A DNA stretch of 6,144 bases from Candidatus Pullichristensenella stercoripullorum (GCA_018712885.1 DVGE01000212.1:1-6144); one strand, 5' to 3'; counted from the stretch's first letter, positions 1-5,665 are shown. Notes: generated by a model not told the origin, from the letters alone. Made by a program: numbers and translations.

Positions 1-83
1 GGGAATGTCCGCTTTTCCCGCGCAGCGTTTCCACCCGCGCGAAAGCGTGCGACATATTAATTCGATCGAAGGAGTTGTTCCCC

Positions 84-218
84 ATGAAGCGTACTTTCCA
101 GCCCAAAACGCGCCAGAGAGCCAAGGTGCACGGTTTCCGCGCCCGCATGAAGACCAAGGCCGGCCGCCGCGTCCTCAAGGCCCGCCGTCTGCGCGGCCGC
201 AAGGTGCTCAGCGCCTGA
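84..218 (+). CDS. rpmH: 50S ribosomal protein L34
   Basis: This gene encodes the 44-residue L34 protein of the large ribosomal subunit. The start MKRTFQPKTRQRAKVHGFR and the very basic, Arg/Lys-rich body ending in RRLRGRKVLSA are typical of the family, and the length is standard. The ATG is preceded by AAGGAG at 69-74, 9 bases upstream. The gene is the first of the conserved rpmH-rnpA-yidD-yidC-jag cluster, with the RNase P protein gene beginning 5 bases after its stop. The 83 bases upstream show AT-rich sequence around 54-62 (ATATTAATT), but I see no convincing paired -35 box, so the promoter is probably outside the window or not recognisable. Identification is firm. Confidence 0.97.
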   Translation: MKRTFQPKTRQRAKVHGFRARMKTKAGRRVLKARRLRGRKVLSA

Positions 219-223
219 GCGCC

Positions 224-607
224 GTGACCGCGCAGGAAGGGCGCGCCCCATCGCCCGGCCTGCGTTTTCCCCGCAGGTTCCGCCTGGGGCGCAGCCGCAA
301 TTACCGGTACGTCTACCGCAAGGGCAAGAGCTTTCCGTCGCGGAGCCTCGTGCTCATTTACCTGCGCGGCAAAGACCTGAAGTTTGGCTTTTCCGTCTCT
401 TCCAAAGTCGGGAACGCCGTGACGCGCAACCGCGTGCGCCGCTGCCTGCGCGAGGACGCGCGGCTTTTGCGCCCGCGCCTGAAAAGGGGCAGGTACATCT
501 TCGTTGCCCGCGTCGCCGCCGCGCGCGTTTCGCACGAGGCGCTCGCGCGCGAGATGTACGCTGTGCTTTTGCGCGCGCAATTGCTCAAAGAGGAAGGCGA
601 ATCATGA
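224..607 (+). CDS. rnpA: Ribonuclease P protein component
   Basis: This is the protein subunit of RNase P, which binds the RNase P RNA and helps cleave the 5' leader from precursor tRNAs. The 127-residue product has the family hallmarks: YRYVYRKGKS near residues 27-36, the central strand LKFGFSVSSKVGNAV, and the signature RNR motif at residues 68-70 inside TRNRVRRCLRE. The GTG at 224 is chosen because it lies just after the rpmH stop and gives a normal length. Its ribosome binding site is poor (AAGGTG at 201-206 is far away), so expression may depend on translation coupled to rpmH. The reading frame stays open upstream through all of rpmH, so a longer form cannot be excluded from sequence. 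The 3' end overlaps yidD by ATGA. Confidence 0.94.
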   Translation: MTAQEGRAPSPGLRFPRRFRLGRSRNYRYVYRKGKSFPSRSLVLIYLRGKDLKFGFSVSSKVGNAVTRNRVRRCLREDARLLRPRLKRGRYIFVARVAAARVSHEALAREMYAVLLRAQLLKEEGES

Positions 608-825
608 AAACGCTGCCGAAGCGGGCGCTTCTTTGGCTGATCCGCTTCTACCGCCGCCAGATCTCGCCGGCGACGCCGCCCTCGTGCCGCTTCATCCCCA
701 CGTGCTCCGAGTACGCGCTCGAAGCCGTGCAAAAATACGGCGCGCTCAAGGGCGGATACCTCGCCGTGCGCCGCGTCCTCAAGTGCCACCCCTTTCACAA
801 GGGCGGCTACGATCCCGTGCCGTAA
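604..825 (+). CDS. yidD: Membrane protein insertion efficiency factor YidD
   Basis: This is a small (73-residue) YidD-family protein, known in other bacteria as a membrane-associated helper of YidC-dependent insertion. It has a basic amphipathic N-terminus (residues 5-20, KRALLWLIRFYRRQIS). This is followed by the conserved block CRFIPTCSEYALEAVQKYG and the downstream GGYLAVRRVLKCHPFHKGGYDPVP segment, which are diagnostic. Three conserved cysteines are visible. The ATG overlaps the rnpA stop (ATGA), which implies translational coupling; AGAGGAAGG just upstream serves as ribosome binding site. It precedes yidC by 107 bases, a gap that holds a terminator-like hairpin. Confidence 0.95.
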   Translation: MKTLPKRALLWLIRFYRRQISPATPPSCRFIPTCSEYALEAVQKYGALKGGYLAVRRVLKCHPFHKGGYDPVP

Positions 826-842
826 GCTGACGGCCGTTGCGT

Positions 843-876
843 AGGGCGTTTGCCCTTGCGCGGGCGTCGCCTTTTT
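843..876 (+). terminator. Probable intrinsic terminator or attenuator between yidD and yidC
   Basis: GGCG (845-848) and GCCC (852-855) can pair with GGGC (862-865) and CGCC (868-871). This leaves a small internal loop (TTT opposite GT) and a TTGCGC apical loop. A run of five T follows at 872-876. The outer pairs A843-T873 and G844-T872 can extend the helix into the T-run. The hairpin starts 17 bases after the yidD stop. The internal loop weakens it, so it may attenuate rather than stop transcription into yidC. I see no clear promoter between it and yidC. Confidence 0.45.
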
Positions 877-932
877 GCGTGCGGGCCGGGGGCGGCGTCC
901 CCAATCCGATCGCCAGGAGGTCTTTTGCTCAA

Positions 933-2243
933 ATGGGAGGCATCAACGGTTTTTTCATCTCCATCCTGCAGGGCATCCACTCGTTCGTGGGCAACTACGG
1001 CTGGTCGGTGGTGCTCTTCACGCTGCTGATCCGCTTCATCCTCTTGCCGCTGGACATCAAGCAGCGCAAGAGCATGCGCGCCATGCAGAAGATACAGCCC
1101 ATGCAGATGGAGCTGCAGCGCAAGTATGGCCGCGATCAGGAAAAGTACAACAAAAAGCTCCAGGAGCTCTATCGCAAGGAAAACGTCAAGCCGCTGGCCG
1201 GCTGCTTGCCGATGCTGATCTCCTTCCCGCTTTTGATCATCATGTTCTCCGCCATGCGCAACCTCGCCAGCGAGCAGAGCGCGCGGATGCTGCTCAACCT
1301 CGTGCAGAGCATGCCCGCCCTGAGCGACGGCACCAGCGTGCAGGCGGCGCTCTCCGCCATCCAGATCGACTTGAGCGCCCTTTCCATCACCCCTGAACAG
1401 GTCGAGGCCATCCTGCAAGGGCTGACGCTCTCCGCGGATCAGGCCCAGGCCGTGCGCGATCTGGCCAGCGTGGCCCTCTCCTCGGATCAGATATCCACGC
1501 TTGCGGGCCTGCTCACCAGCGAACAGGCGGTGCTGGTCAACGAGCAGCTGGAGATGTTCCTCACCAGCATCACCCTCACGGCGCAGCAGGCGCAGACCGT
1601 CGCCTCCGGCATCGAGTTCGAAAGCTGGCTGTGGATCAAGAACGTCTTCAATCCCGATTCGTTCATGAGCAGCATCCTCCCCGCGGCCCGCGCCGTCACG
1701 GAGGACAACGCCTCCATCCTCACCAGCATGCAGCTGACCGCGCTGGGCGGCTCCGAGGTGCTCACCAACGAGAACCTGCAGGTCATCGCCAACTTCCTCA
1801 AAACGCCCGCGTATGCCAGCATCGCCCAGTCCATGGGCGCGGATGATTTCATCCGCATCCCGCTCAATCTGCTGTTCTTCCAGCCGACGCTGACGCTGCC
1901 GACGTCCTTCGACGCGCTCATGAGCAGCGCCAACGGCCTGTTCATCCTGCCGCTGTTCGCCGCGGTCAGCCAGTTCTTCATGACGAAGCTGCTCACCCCC
2001 CGGCAGAAGGGCGAGCAGGCCCTCACGCCTGAGCAGCAACAGCAGGCAAACCCCATGAACGGCGCGTTCATGAAGTGGTTCATGCCGCTTCTGTCCCTGT
2101 GGTGGTGCGCCGGCTACAACGCCGCGTTTGCCATCTACTGGTGCGCCGTCAACATCATCCAAATGGTGCAGACCTTCTTCGTGAACATGTACTTTGAGCG
2201 CAAGGATCGCAAGGCTGCTGAAGCCGCGCAGAGCGCTGAGTAA
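933..2243 (+). CDS. yidC: YidC/Oxa1 membrane protein insertase with large extracytoplasmic insertion
   Basis: This is the YidC/Oxa1/SpoIIIJ-type insertase, which places proteins in the cytoplasmic membrane alone or with SecYEG. Membrane segments are visible near residues 20-40, 88-108, 335-352, 381-399 and 400-420. The first contains R34 (TLLIRFILLPLD), matching the conserved positive charge of the hydrophilic groove. A charged cytoplasmic hairpin follows at about 41-87. The ATG at 933 is preferred over an in-frame TTG at 837 because AGGAGGT lies at 915-921 and the family begins near here; no lipobox is present. At 436 residues it is much longer than typical Gram-positive homologues (roughly 250-300). 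The excess lies outside the membrane, at about 110-231 and 255-325, before and after the conserved WLWIKNVFNPD segment. The first insert has repeated LTxEQAxxV-like units. The C-terminus is short and charged (ERKDRKAAEAAQSAE). Confidence 0.95.
   Translation: MGGINGFFISILQGIHSFVGNYGWSVVLFTLLIRFILLPLDIKQRKSMRAMQKIQPMQMELQRKYGRDQEKYNKKLQELYRKENVKPLAGCLPMLISFPLLIIMFSAMRNLASEQSARMLLNLVQSMPALSDGTSVQAALSAIQIDLSALSITPEQVEAILQGLTLSADQAQAVRDLASVALSSDQISTLAGLLTSEQAVLVNEQLEMFLTSITLTAQQAQTVASGIEFESWLWIKNVFNPDSFMSSILPAARAVTEDNASILTSMQLTALGGSEVLTNENLQVIANFLKTPAYASIAQSMGADDFIRIPLNLLFFQPTLTLPTSFDALMSSANGLFILPLFAAVSQFFMTKLLTPRQKGEQALTPEQQQQANPMNGAFMKWFMPLLSLWWCAGYNAAFAIYWCAVNIIQMVQTFFVNMYFERKDRKAAEAAQSAE
1386..1604 (+). 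repeat. Short helical repeats inside YidC insertion (protein level)
   Basis: Five related units occur in YidC residues 152-224: ITPEQVEAIL (152-161), LSADQAQAVR (166-175), LSSDQISTLA (182-191), LTSEQAVLVN (194-203) and LTAQQAQTVA (215-224). The consensus is [LI]-[ST]-x-[DEQ]-Q-[AVI]-x-x-[VIL]-x. A weaker copy, LTNENLQVIA, starts at residue 277. Spacing is irregular (12-21 residues) and the DNA is not tandemly repeated, so these look like diverged helical repeats (Ser/Thr as helix cap, then a helix). They should lie on the outer face of the membrane between the second and third membrane segments. Confidence 0.6.
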
Positions 2244-2301
2244 GGCGGGACGGCGTTTCTGCGCGCTTCCCCCCGTTTGAACATCGTAAGGAAGTGATCC
2301 C

Positions 2302-3192
2302 TTGAAAACCATCGAATCCAGCGGAAAGACCGTAAAGGACGCCATCAATCAGGGCGCCAAGGAGCTTGGCTGCGACCCGAGCGATCTTGAGATCGAAGTG
2401 TTGGAAATGGGCAGCCCCGGCCTGTTCGGCATGTTCGGCCGTCTGGCGCGGGTCAAGCTCACGCTCAAGGAAGCCGACGACGATTTCAACATCGACATGC
2501 CGGCGATGACGCTCGAACAGCCGGCGCAGAAGCAGGGCCGCCAGCACCGTCAGGAAAAGCCTAAGCCCGCGCCCGTCCCGCAGGAGACCGCGCAGGAGGA
2601 AACGGCGCAGAAGGAGCCATCCCGCCGCTCCCGCCAGCGCGCCCGCAAGGAGCGCGCGCCGGAGGAGAAGCCGGTCGAGGCCGAGATCGTCATCACCCCG
2701 CCCGAGCCGGAAGCCCCCTTTGTCGAGACCGCCTATGACCAGCTCAGCGACGACGCCAAACGCGCCATGGAGTTCCTCTCCGGCATGATCGAGCGCATGG
2801 GCGTGCAGGCGGAGCTGAAAGCCTGCGAAACGCCCGAGCAGCTGCGCGTGCAGCTCTTTGGCGAGAACATGAGCCTGCTCATCGGCCGCCGCGGCGAAAC
2901 GCTCGACGCGCTGCAGTACCTCACCAGCCTCAACGTCAACCGCGGCCGCGAGGAATACCTGCGCGTGTCGCTCGATACCGAAAACTATCGCGCCAAGCGC
3001 GAGGAAGCGCTGCGCAAATTGGCCGCGCGCATGGCCAACCGCTGCCGCAAGACCGGCAAGCGCGTGGCGCTGGAGCCGATGAACCCCTACGAGCGCCGCA
3101 TCCTCCACTCCGCTTTGCAGGCCGACCCCACCGTCACCACCCACTCCGAGGGCGAAGAGCCCTATCGCCGCGTCATCATCACGCTGAAGTAG
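2302..3192 (+). CDS. jag: RNA-binding protein KhpB/Jag (SpoIIIJ-associated)
   Basis: This 296-residue protein has the three-part Jag/KhpB layout. The Jag_N domain spans about residues 1-55 (KTIESSGKTVKDAI... and the GSPGLFGMFGR turn). A charged Pro/Glu/Lys/Arg-rich linker covers about 65-147. A KH domain (about 148-225) carries the GxxG loop G195-R-R-G198. A C-terminal R3H domain carries R265-x3-H269. Homologues bind RNA in the cytoplasm and affect cell division and envelope synthesis in other Firmicutes; that role is inferred here. The start is a TTG with AAGGAAG at 2288-2294, 7 bases upstream. The gene follows yidC by 58 bases and is probably cotranscribed with it. A strong hairpin with a T-run begins 15 bases after the stop. 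Confidence 0.95.
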   Translation: MKTIESSGKTVKDAINQGAKELGCDPSDLEIEVLEMGSPGLFGMFGRLARVKLTLKEADDDFNIDMPAMTLEQPAQKQGRQHRQEKPKPAPVPQETAQEETAQKEPSRRSRQRARKERAPEEKPVEAEIVITPPEPEAPFVETAYDQLSDDAKRAMEFLSGMIERMGVQAELKACETPEQLRVQLFGENMSLLIGRRGETLDALQYLTSLNVNRGREEYLRVSLDTENYRAKREEALRKLAARMANRCRKTGKRVALEPMNPYERRILHSALQADPTVTTHSEGEEPYRRVIITLK

Positions 3193-3206
3193 CGCGGCGC
3201 AAAACC

Positions 3207-3249
3207 ACATCCCTCCCCGCGGCATATGCTGCCAGGGAGGGATGTTTTT
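3207..3249 (+). terminator. Intrinsic terminator whose 3' arm is the RBS of the next gene
   Basis: ACATCCCTCCC (3207-3217) is perfectly complementary over 11 bp to GGGAGGGATGT (3235-3245), with a small inner stem GGCA/TGCC (3221-3224 with 3230-3233). Five T follow (3245-3249), so the shape is that of a Rho-independent terminator for the yidC-jag transcript. The next start codon begins at 3250, directly after the T-run, and GGGAGGG at 3235-3241 is its only good Shine-Dalgarno sequence. The hairpin would therefore hide that site in any read-through mRNA. Confidence 0.75.
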
Positions 3250-4185
3250 ATGAGAAGATCCATCGCGGCGCTGCTGACGCTCGCGCTGCTCTGCGCCCCG
3301 GCGCTGGCCTTTGGCCCGGCGGGGGAGACGGTGCACGGCGTCGACGTCAGCGTCTATCAGGGAAACGTCGATTTTGCCCGCGTCGCGCAGGCGGGCGTGC
3401 GCATGGTCTATATTCGCTCCACGCTGGGCTTTTCCTACGTCGATCCCACGCACGAGCGCAACGCTGACGGCGCGAAAGCCGCGGGGCTGGAGTTTGGTTT
3501 CTACCACTTCTGCACCGCCTCCACCACCGACGAGGCCGCGCGGCAGGCACGCTTCTTTGCCCAGACCATCGCCCGCTACGACTATGACCTCAAACCGGTC
3601 ATGGAGCTCTCGCCCGCGCGCAAACTCAGCCGCACGGAGACCACGGATGTGGCGCTGGCCTTTTTGCGGGAAGTCGAACGCCTCACCGGCCGCGAACCGG
3701 CCATCTACTGCTCCGCCTCCACCGCCCGCGACGATTACGACAGCCGCCTGGCCCCCTACAGCCTCTGGGTAGCGCAGTACGGCGCGCGCGAGCCGGAGGA
3801 AAACGGCACCTGGCCCACCTGGGCCGGCTGGCAGTACAGTGAGCGCGGCCGCGTGGACGGCGTGGAGGGCAACATCGACCTTGACCTCTTCACCGCCGAG
3901 ATGCGCGCCCAGCCCGAGCCGACGCAGAGCGCGGGCCCCACGAGCGCGCCCACGCCCAGTCCCGCGCCGACCGCCACGCCCGCGCCGACAACGACCGGCG
4001 CGCCCACCGCCTATCCGACGCCCACCGCCGCCCCGTGCGCGGCCAACGCCTACGTGGTGCAGCCGGGCGACACGCTCACGGCCATCGCGCAGATGTTTGA
4101 CACCACCGTCGCGGCGCTTGCCGAGCGCAACGGCCTTGCCGACCCCTCGGTCATCTACGTCGGTCAGATCCTCTACTACCGCTGA
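3250..4185 (+). CDS. Secreted GH25-family cell-wall protein with C-terminal LysM, catalytic motif altered
   Basis: This 311-residue exported protein is related to GH25 muramidases, which cut the MurNAc-GlcNAc bond of peptidoglycan. A signal peptide (residues 1-20, cleavage likely after ALA) leads into a GH25 domain (about 28-217) with GVDVSVYQGNVDF (D32), YVDP, GFYHF, YSLWVAQY, GWQY and the final NIDLDLF. A Thr/Pro/Ala-rich linker (about 219-265) connects to one LysM domain (268-311, VVQPGDTLTAIAQMF), which should hold the protein on peptidoglycan. Where GH25 enzymes have the catalytic D-x-E after the PV strand, this protein reads P-V-M-E119-L-S121. The essential Glu is therefore replaced by Ser, and it may bind rather than cut. 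The ATG at 3250 is chosen over the in-frame ATG at 3226 because GGGAGGG lies 8 bases upstream and the signal peptide starts there. Confidence 0.88.
   Translation: MRRSIAALLTLALLCAPALAFGPAGETVHGVDVSVYQGNVDFARVAQAGVRMVYIRSTLGFSYVDPTHERNADGAKAAGLEFGFYHFCTASTTDEAARQARFFAQTIARYDYDLKPVMELSPARKLSRTETTDVALAFLREVERLTGREPAIYCSASTARDDYDSRLAPYSLWVAQYGAREPEENGTWPTWAGWQYSERGRVDGVEGNIDLDLFTAEMRAQPEPTQSAGPTSAPTPSPAPTATPAPTTTGAPTAYPTPTAAPCAANAYVVQPGDTLTAIAQMFDTTVAALAERNGLADPSVIYVGQILYYR
3907..4041 (+). repeat. Low-complexity Thr/Pro/Ala linker coding sequence
   Basis: This segment is built of imprecise repeats of ACG/ACC-CCC and GCG-CCG codons encoding short motifs such as PTSAPTPSPAP and PTPTAAP. It joins the GH25 and LysM domains. 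Such linkers are common in secreted cell-wall proteins as flexible spacers. The repeat is compositional rather than an exact tandem array. Confidence 0.7.
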
Positions 4186-4190
4186 TCCCC

Positions 4191-4215
4191 GCCCGCCGTC
4201 CGCAGGGCGGCGGGC
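4191..4215 (+). terminator. GC-rich hairpin after the GH25 gene
   Basis: GCCCGCCG (4191-4198) pairs perfectly over 8 bp with CGGCGGGC (4208-4215) around a 9-base loop, starting 6 bases after the stop codon. No T-run follows on either strand, so it is not a classical intrinsic terminator. It could still protect the mRNA 3' end or assist Rho. It sits in the 109-base gap between two convergent genes. Confidence 0.4.
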
Positions 4216-4231
4216 CTCCTCCCTGCCGCAA

Positions 4232-4258
4232 GGGCGCGAACGGGCGCCCCGATCTTTT
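4232..4258 (+). terminator. Second hairpin in the convergent gap, with short T-run
   Basis: GGGCGC (4232-4237) pairs with GCGCCC (4244-4249) around GAACGG, and TTTT follows at 4255-4258 after a 5-base gap. The stem is short and the T-run is displaced, so it is a weak + strand terminator at best. On the - strand the same hairpin lies downstream of the acetyltransferase gene but is followed only by TT. Confidence 0.35.
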
Positions 4259-4294
4259 CCGGCATCGCCGCGCCCGGCCACGCGAGGAGAGGCG

Positions 4295-4813
4295 CTACAA
4301 GACCTTCTCGTATGCGATCTTGACGCTGTTGTCAAACCAGATCTTCCCACAGTAGGTGAAGCCATTTTTGGTCAACAGGTGTTTCATCACCTCGTTGTTT
4401 TCATCGGTGTCGATGCGAAAACTCTCCATCCGGCGGCATTTCATCAGCTCTTCGGCAAGCTGGATGGCGATCGTCGCCGCCCCCTTTCCCCTGGAACGCT
4501 TGCCCATTGCCAGGCGGTGAAGGACTCCGTAGGCGCGGGTGTCGATGAGCCAATGTCCGTCAAGACCGTCATACGCCATCTCGCCGCCAAAATCAATGCA
4601 CATGTAGGCAAGGGGGCGTTCGTCGGCCATCAGAAAGTAGCCGTTCCCCTTGGCGATGTCCGCTTTGACCGTGTCTGCGTTCGGATATCCGTTTTGCCAT
4701 TGATCTACGCCCATGCTTCTCAGAAATGCCTTCGCTTCATCAATGAAGGCGATGGCGACAGGCGCTTCATTCGCCGCAACGGCTTTCAGTGAATATTGTT
4801 CCCCATTACACAT
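4295..4813 (-). CDS. GNAT family N-acetyltransferase
   Basis: This 172-residue cytoplasmic protein has the GNAT fold, which transfers an acetyl group from acetyl-CoA to an amine; the substrate cannot be told. The N-terminal part has FLRSMGVDQWQNGYPN (30-45), a signature of a common Firmicutes GNAT subgroup. The acetyl-CoA loop is R106-x-x-G-x-G (RSRGKG) after HRLAM, and the later block RIDTDENNEVM (133-143) ...KNGF is also typical. The ATG at 4813 is preferred over the GTG at 4816 because GAGGGA (- strand, 4826-4821) lies 7 bases away. A promoter far upstream (4975-5003) would give a leader of about 155 bases. Base composition and codon use look less GC-rich than in the neighbouring cluster genes, which may mean transfer. 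It diverges from the XRE-cupin regulator gene and converges on the GH25 gene. Confidence 0.88.
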   Translation of the reverse strand: MCNGEQYSLKAVAANEAPVAIAFIDEAKAFLRSMGVDQWQNGYPNADTVKADIAKGNGYFLMADERPLAYMCIDFGGEMAYDGLDGHWLIDTRAYGVLHRLAMGKRSRGKGAATIAIQLAEELMKCRRMESFRIDTDENNEVMKHLLTKNGFTYCGKIWFDNSVKIAYEKVL

Positions 4814-4913
4814 CACAGTTTCCCTCGCTTTCCGAAAAATGTCTCAGCCCCGTTCTCTTCTGCGCTTTGGTCATCTCAGGAGGCATAAAAACGCTGTCAG
4901 GCCCTTCGAGCGC

Positions 4914-4942
4914 TTCCCTTTTTCCTGAAAGTATGATATAAT
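4914..4942 (+). promoter_or_regulatory. Extended -10 promoter of the XRE-cupin regulator
   Basis: The sequence TGATATAAT (4934-4942) is a perfect TATAAT preceded by the extended -10 TG. The -35 region at 17-bp spacing is weak (TTCCCT, 4914-4919), as expected for extended -10 promoters. The predicted start of transcription is about 4949. This rules out the in-frame ATG at 4941 as the real start codon, because it lies inside the -10 box. Confidence 0.7.
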
Positions 4943-4946
4943 GCAC

Positions 4947-4995
4947 ATATCGAACAGCATGCTTCATGCAATATATAATACAATATGTTCGATAT
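4947..4995. promoter_or_regulatory. Candidate operator: perfect 10-bp inverted repeat over two promoters
   Basis: ATATCGAACA (4947-4956) and TGTTCGATAT (4986-4995) are perfect reverse complements, 39 bp centre to centre. The left copy covers the predicted start site of the + promoter, and the right copy fills the spacer of the - promoter. Between them is a second small palindrome, GCATG-CTT-CATGC (4957-4969). A regulator bound to both copies could control both promoters at once; the adjacent XRE-cupin protein is the obvious candidate (inference). In RNA the arms could also form a 5' hairpin. Confidence 0.5.
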
Positions 4996-5003
4996 ATTGT
5001 CAA
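4975..5003 (-). promoter_or_regulatory. Strong sigma-A type promoter reading toward the GNAT gene
   Basis: On the - strand TTGACA (5003-4998) is followed after exactly 17 bases by TATTAT (4980-4975), which is a near-consensus vegetative promoter. Transcription should start near 4968 and run left through the + strand promoter at 4934-4942 into the acetyltransferase gene. The spacer contains one of the two inverted half-sites (4986-4995). No other good - strand promoter is seen upstream of that gene. Confidence 0.7.
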
Positions 5004-5021
5004 GCGGGAGAGGACAAGTTT

Positions 5022-5576
5022 TTGGAAGAGATCAATGCGTTGTTTTCCATGAATCTGAAACGCCTGCGCGCGGCGCGGCGCATGAGTCTGGACGAGGTAT
5101 CGCGGCTTTCCGGCGTGAGCAAGAGCATGCTGGGGCAGATCGAGCGCGGCGAAGTCAACCCCACGATCTCGACGGTGTGGAAGATCGCCTGCGGCCTGAA
5201 CGTACCTTACAGCGAACTGCTCAGCCGCCCGCAGGTCGAGCGCGAGGCGTTGAACATCGCGGAGATGCGCCCCGTGCTGGAGGACGAAGGCCGCTATCGC
5301 AACTATCTGCTCTTCCCACAGGAGGCGGGCCGCCGCTTTGAGGTGCTTTATATCGAGATCGACGCCGGGGGAGCGCTGAAGGCGGCGGCGCACCCGCGCG
5401 GCACGCAGGAATTTATCACCGTCTTTTCCGGCGCGCTGCGCGTGCGCGTGGACGGCGCGGAACTTCTTGCGACGGAGGGCGGCGCGCTGCGCTTTGCGGC
5501 CGACCGCCCGCACCGCTATGAAAGCGTGGGCGCAGGCACGTGCCGCCTGAGCATGGTCATCCACTATCCGGCTTGA
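5022..5576 (+). CDS. XRE-family transcriptional regulator with C-terminal cupin domain
   Basis: This 184-residue protein has an N-terminal XRE helix-turn-helix (about residues 11-67: NLKRLRAARRMSLDEVSRLSG, VSKSMLGQIERGEVNPTIST) and a C-terminal cupin barrel (about 100-182: HPRGTQEFITVFSG at 124-137, DRPHRYESVG around H164). Proteins of this layout usually repress or activate a neighbouring gene in response to a small ligand bound by the cupin. The start is the TTG at 5022, giving MEEINALFSMNLKRLR, because GGGAGAGG lies at 5006-5013, 8 bases upstream. The longer in-frame ATG at 4941 falls inside the -10 box. The gene diverges from the acetyltransferase, and the intervening DNA holds interleaved promoters and an inverted repeat, so autoregulation and control of that gene are likely. 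The ligand is unknown. Confidence 0.9.
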   Translation: MEEINALFSMNLKRLRAARRMSLDEVSRLSGVSKSMLGQIERGEVNPTISTVWKIACGLNVPYSELLSRPQVEREALNIAEMRPVLEDEGRYRNYLLFPQEAGRRFEVLYIEIDAGGALKAAAHPRGTQEFITVFSGALRVRVDGAELLATEGGALRFAADRPHRYESVGAGTCRLSMVIHYPA

Positions 5577-5636
5577 ACGCGACGTAACCTGCTGAAAACA
5601 GTTGTTTGCAAAAGATTTACATTTCAAAGGCGCATC

Positions 5637-5665
5637 TTGACAGCCATGGACAAATATGCTATGCT
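5637..5665 (+). promoter_or_regulatory. Promoter of the DUF3788-like gene
   Basis: A perfect TTGACA (5637-5642) is followed after 17 bases by TATGCT (5660-5665; four of six bases match TATAAT). The start of transcription should be near 5672, giving a leader of about 20 bases that holds the ribosome binding site GGGAGG at 5680-5685. The 60 bases between the regulator stop and this promoter show no convincing terminator, so read-through from the regulator gene is possible. Confidence 0.7.

Noticed and set aside
837..932. TTG at 837 as start of yidC
   Set aside because: It would add 32 residues unlike the family N-terminus, has no ribosome binding site and overlaps the terminator-like hairpin.
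2244..2301. Possible hairpin between yidC and jag
   Set aside because: Only short, mismatched pairings between GGCGGGA and the C-run are found and no T-run follows; cotranscription is more likely.
807..2348. 513-codon open frame on the - strand opposite yidC
   Set aside because: The composition is His/Gly/Arg/Glu-rich and without domain signals, and it lies antisense to a clear yidC; it is a codon-bias shadow.
2155..4365. 736-codon open frame on the - strand opposite jag and the GH25 gene
   Set aside because: The protein is rich in Gly, Arg, Ala and His with no recognisable domain, and it covers two well-identified genes. Long antisense frames are expected in GC-rich coding DNA.
4947..4995. 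Inverted repeat as transposon ends or a CRISPR-type repeat
   Set aside because: The two copies are only 29 bases apart, there is no transposase or target duplication, and no repeat array; regulatory use fits the promoter positions better.
4941..5021. ATG at 4941 as start of the XRE-cupin gene
   Set aside because: It overlaps the TATAAT box and lies upstream of the predicted transcription start, with no ribosome binding site. TTG at 5022 has a good one and matches the family N-terminus.
5577..5636. Terminator after the XRE-cupin gene
   Set aside because: CTG-AAAA-CAG is only a 3-bp stem and no strong helix with a T-run could be found.
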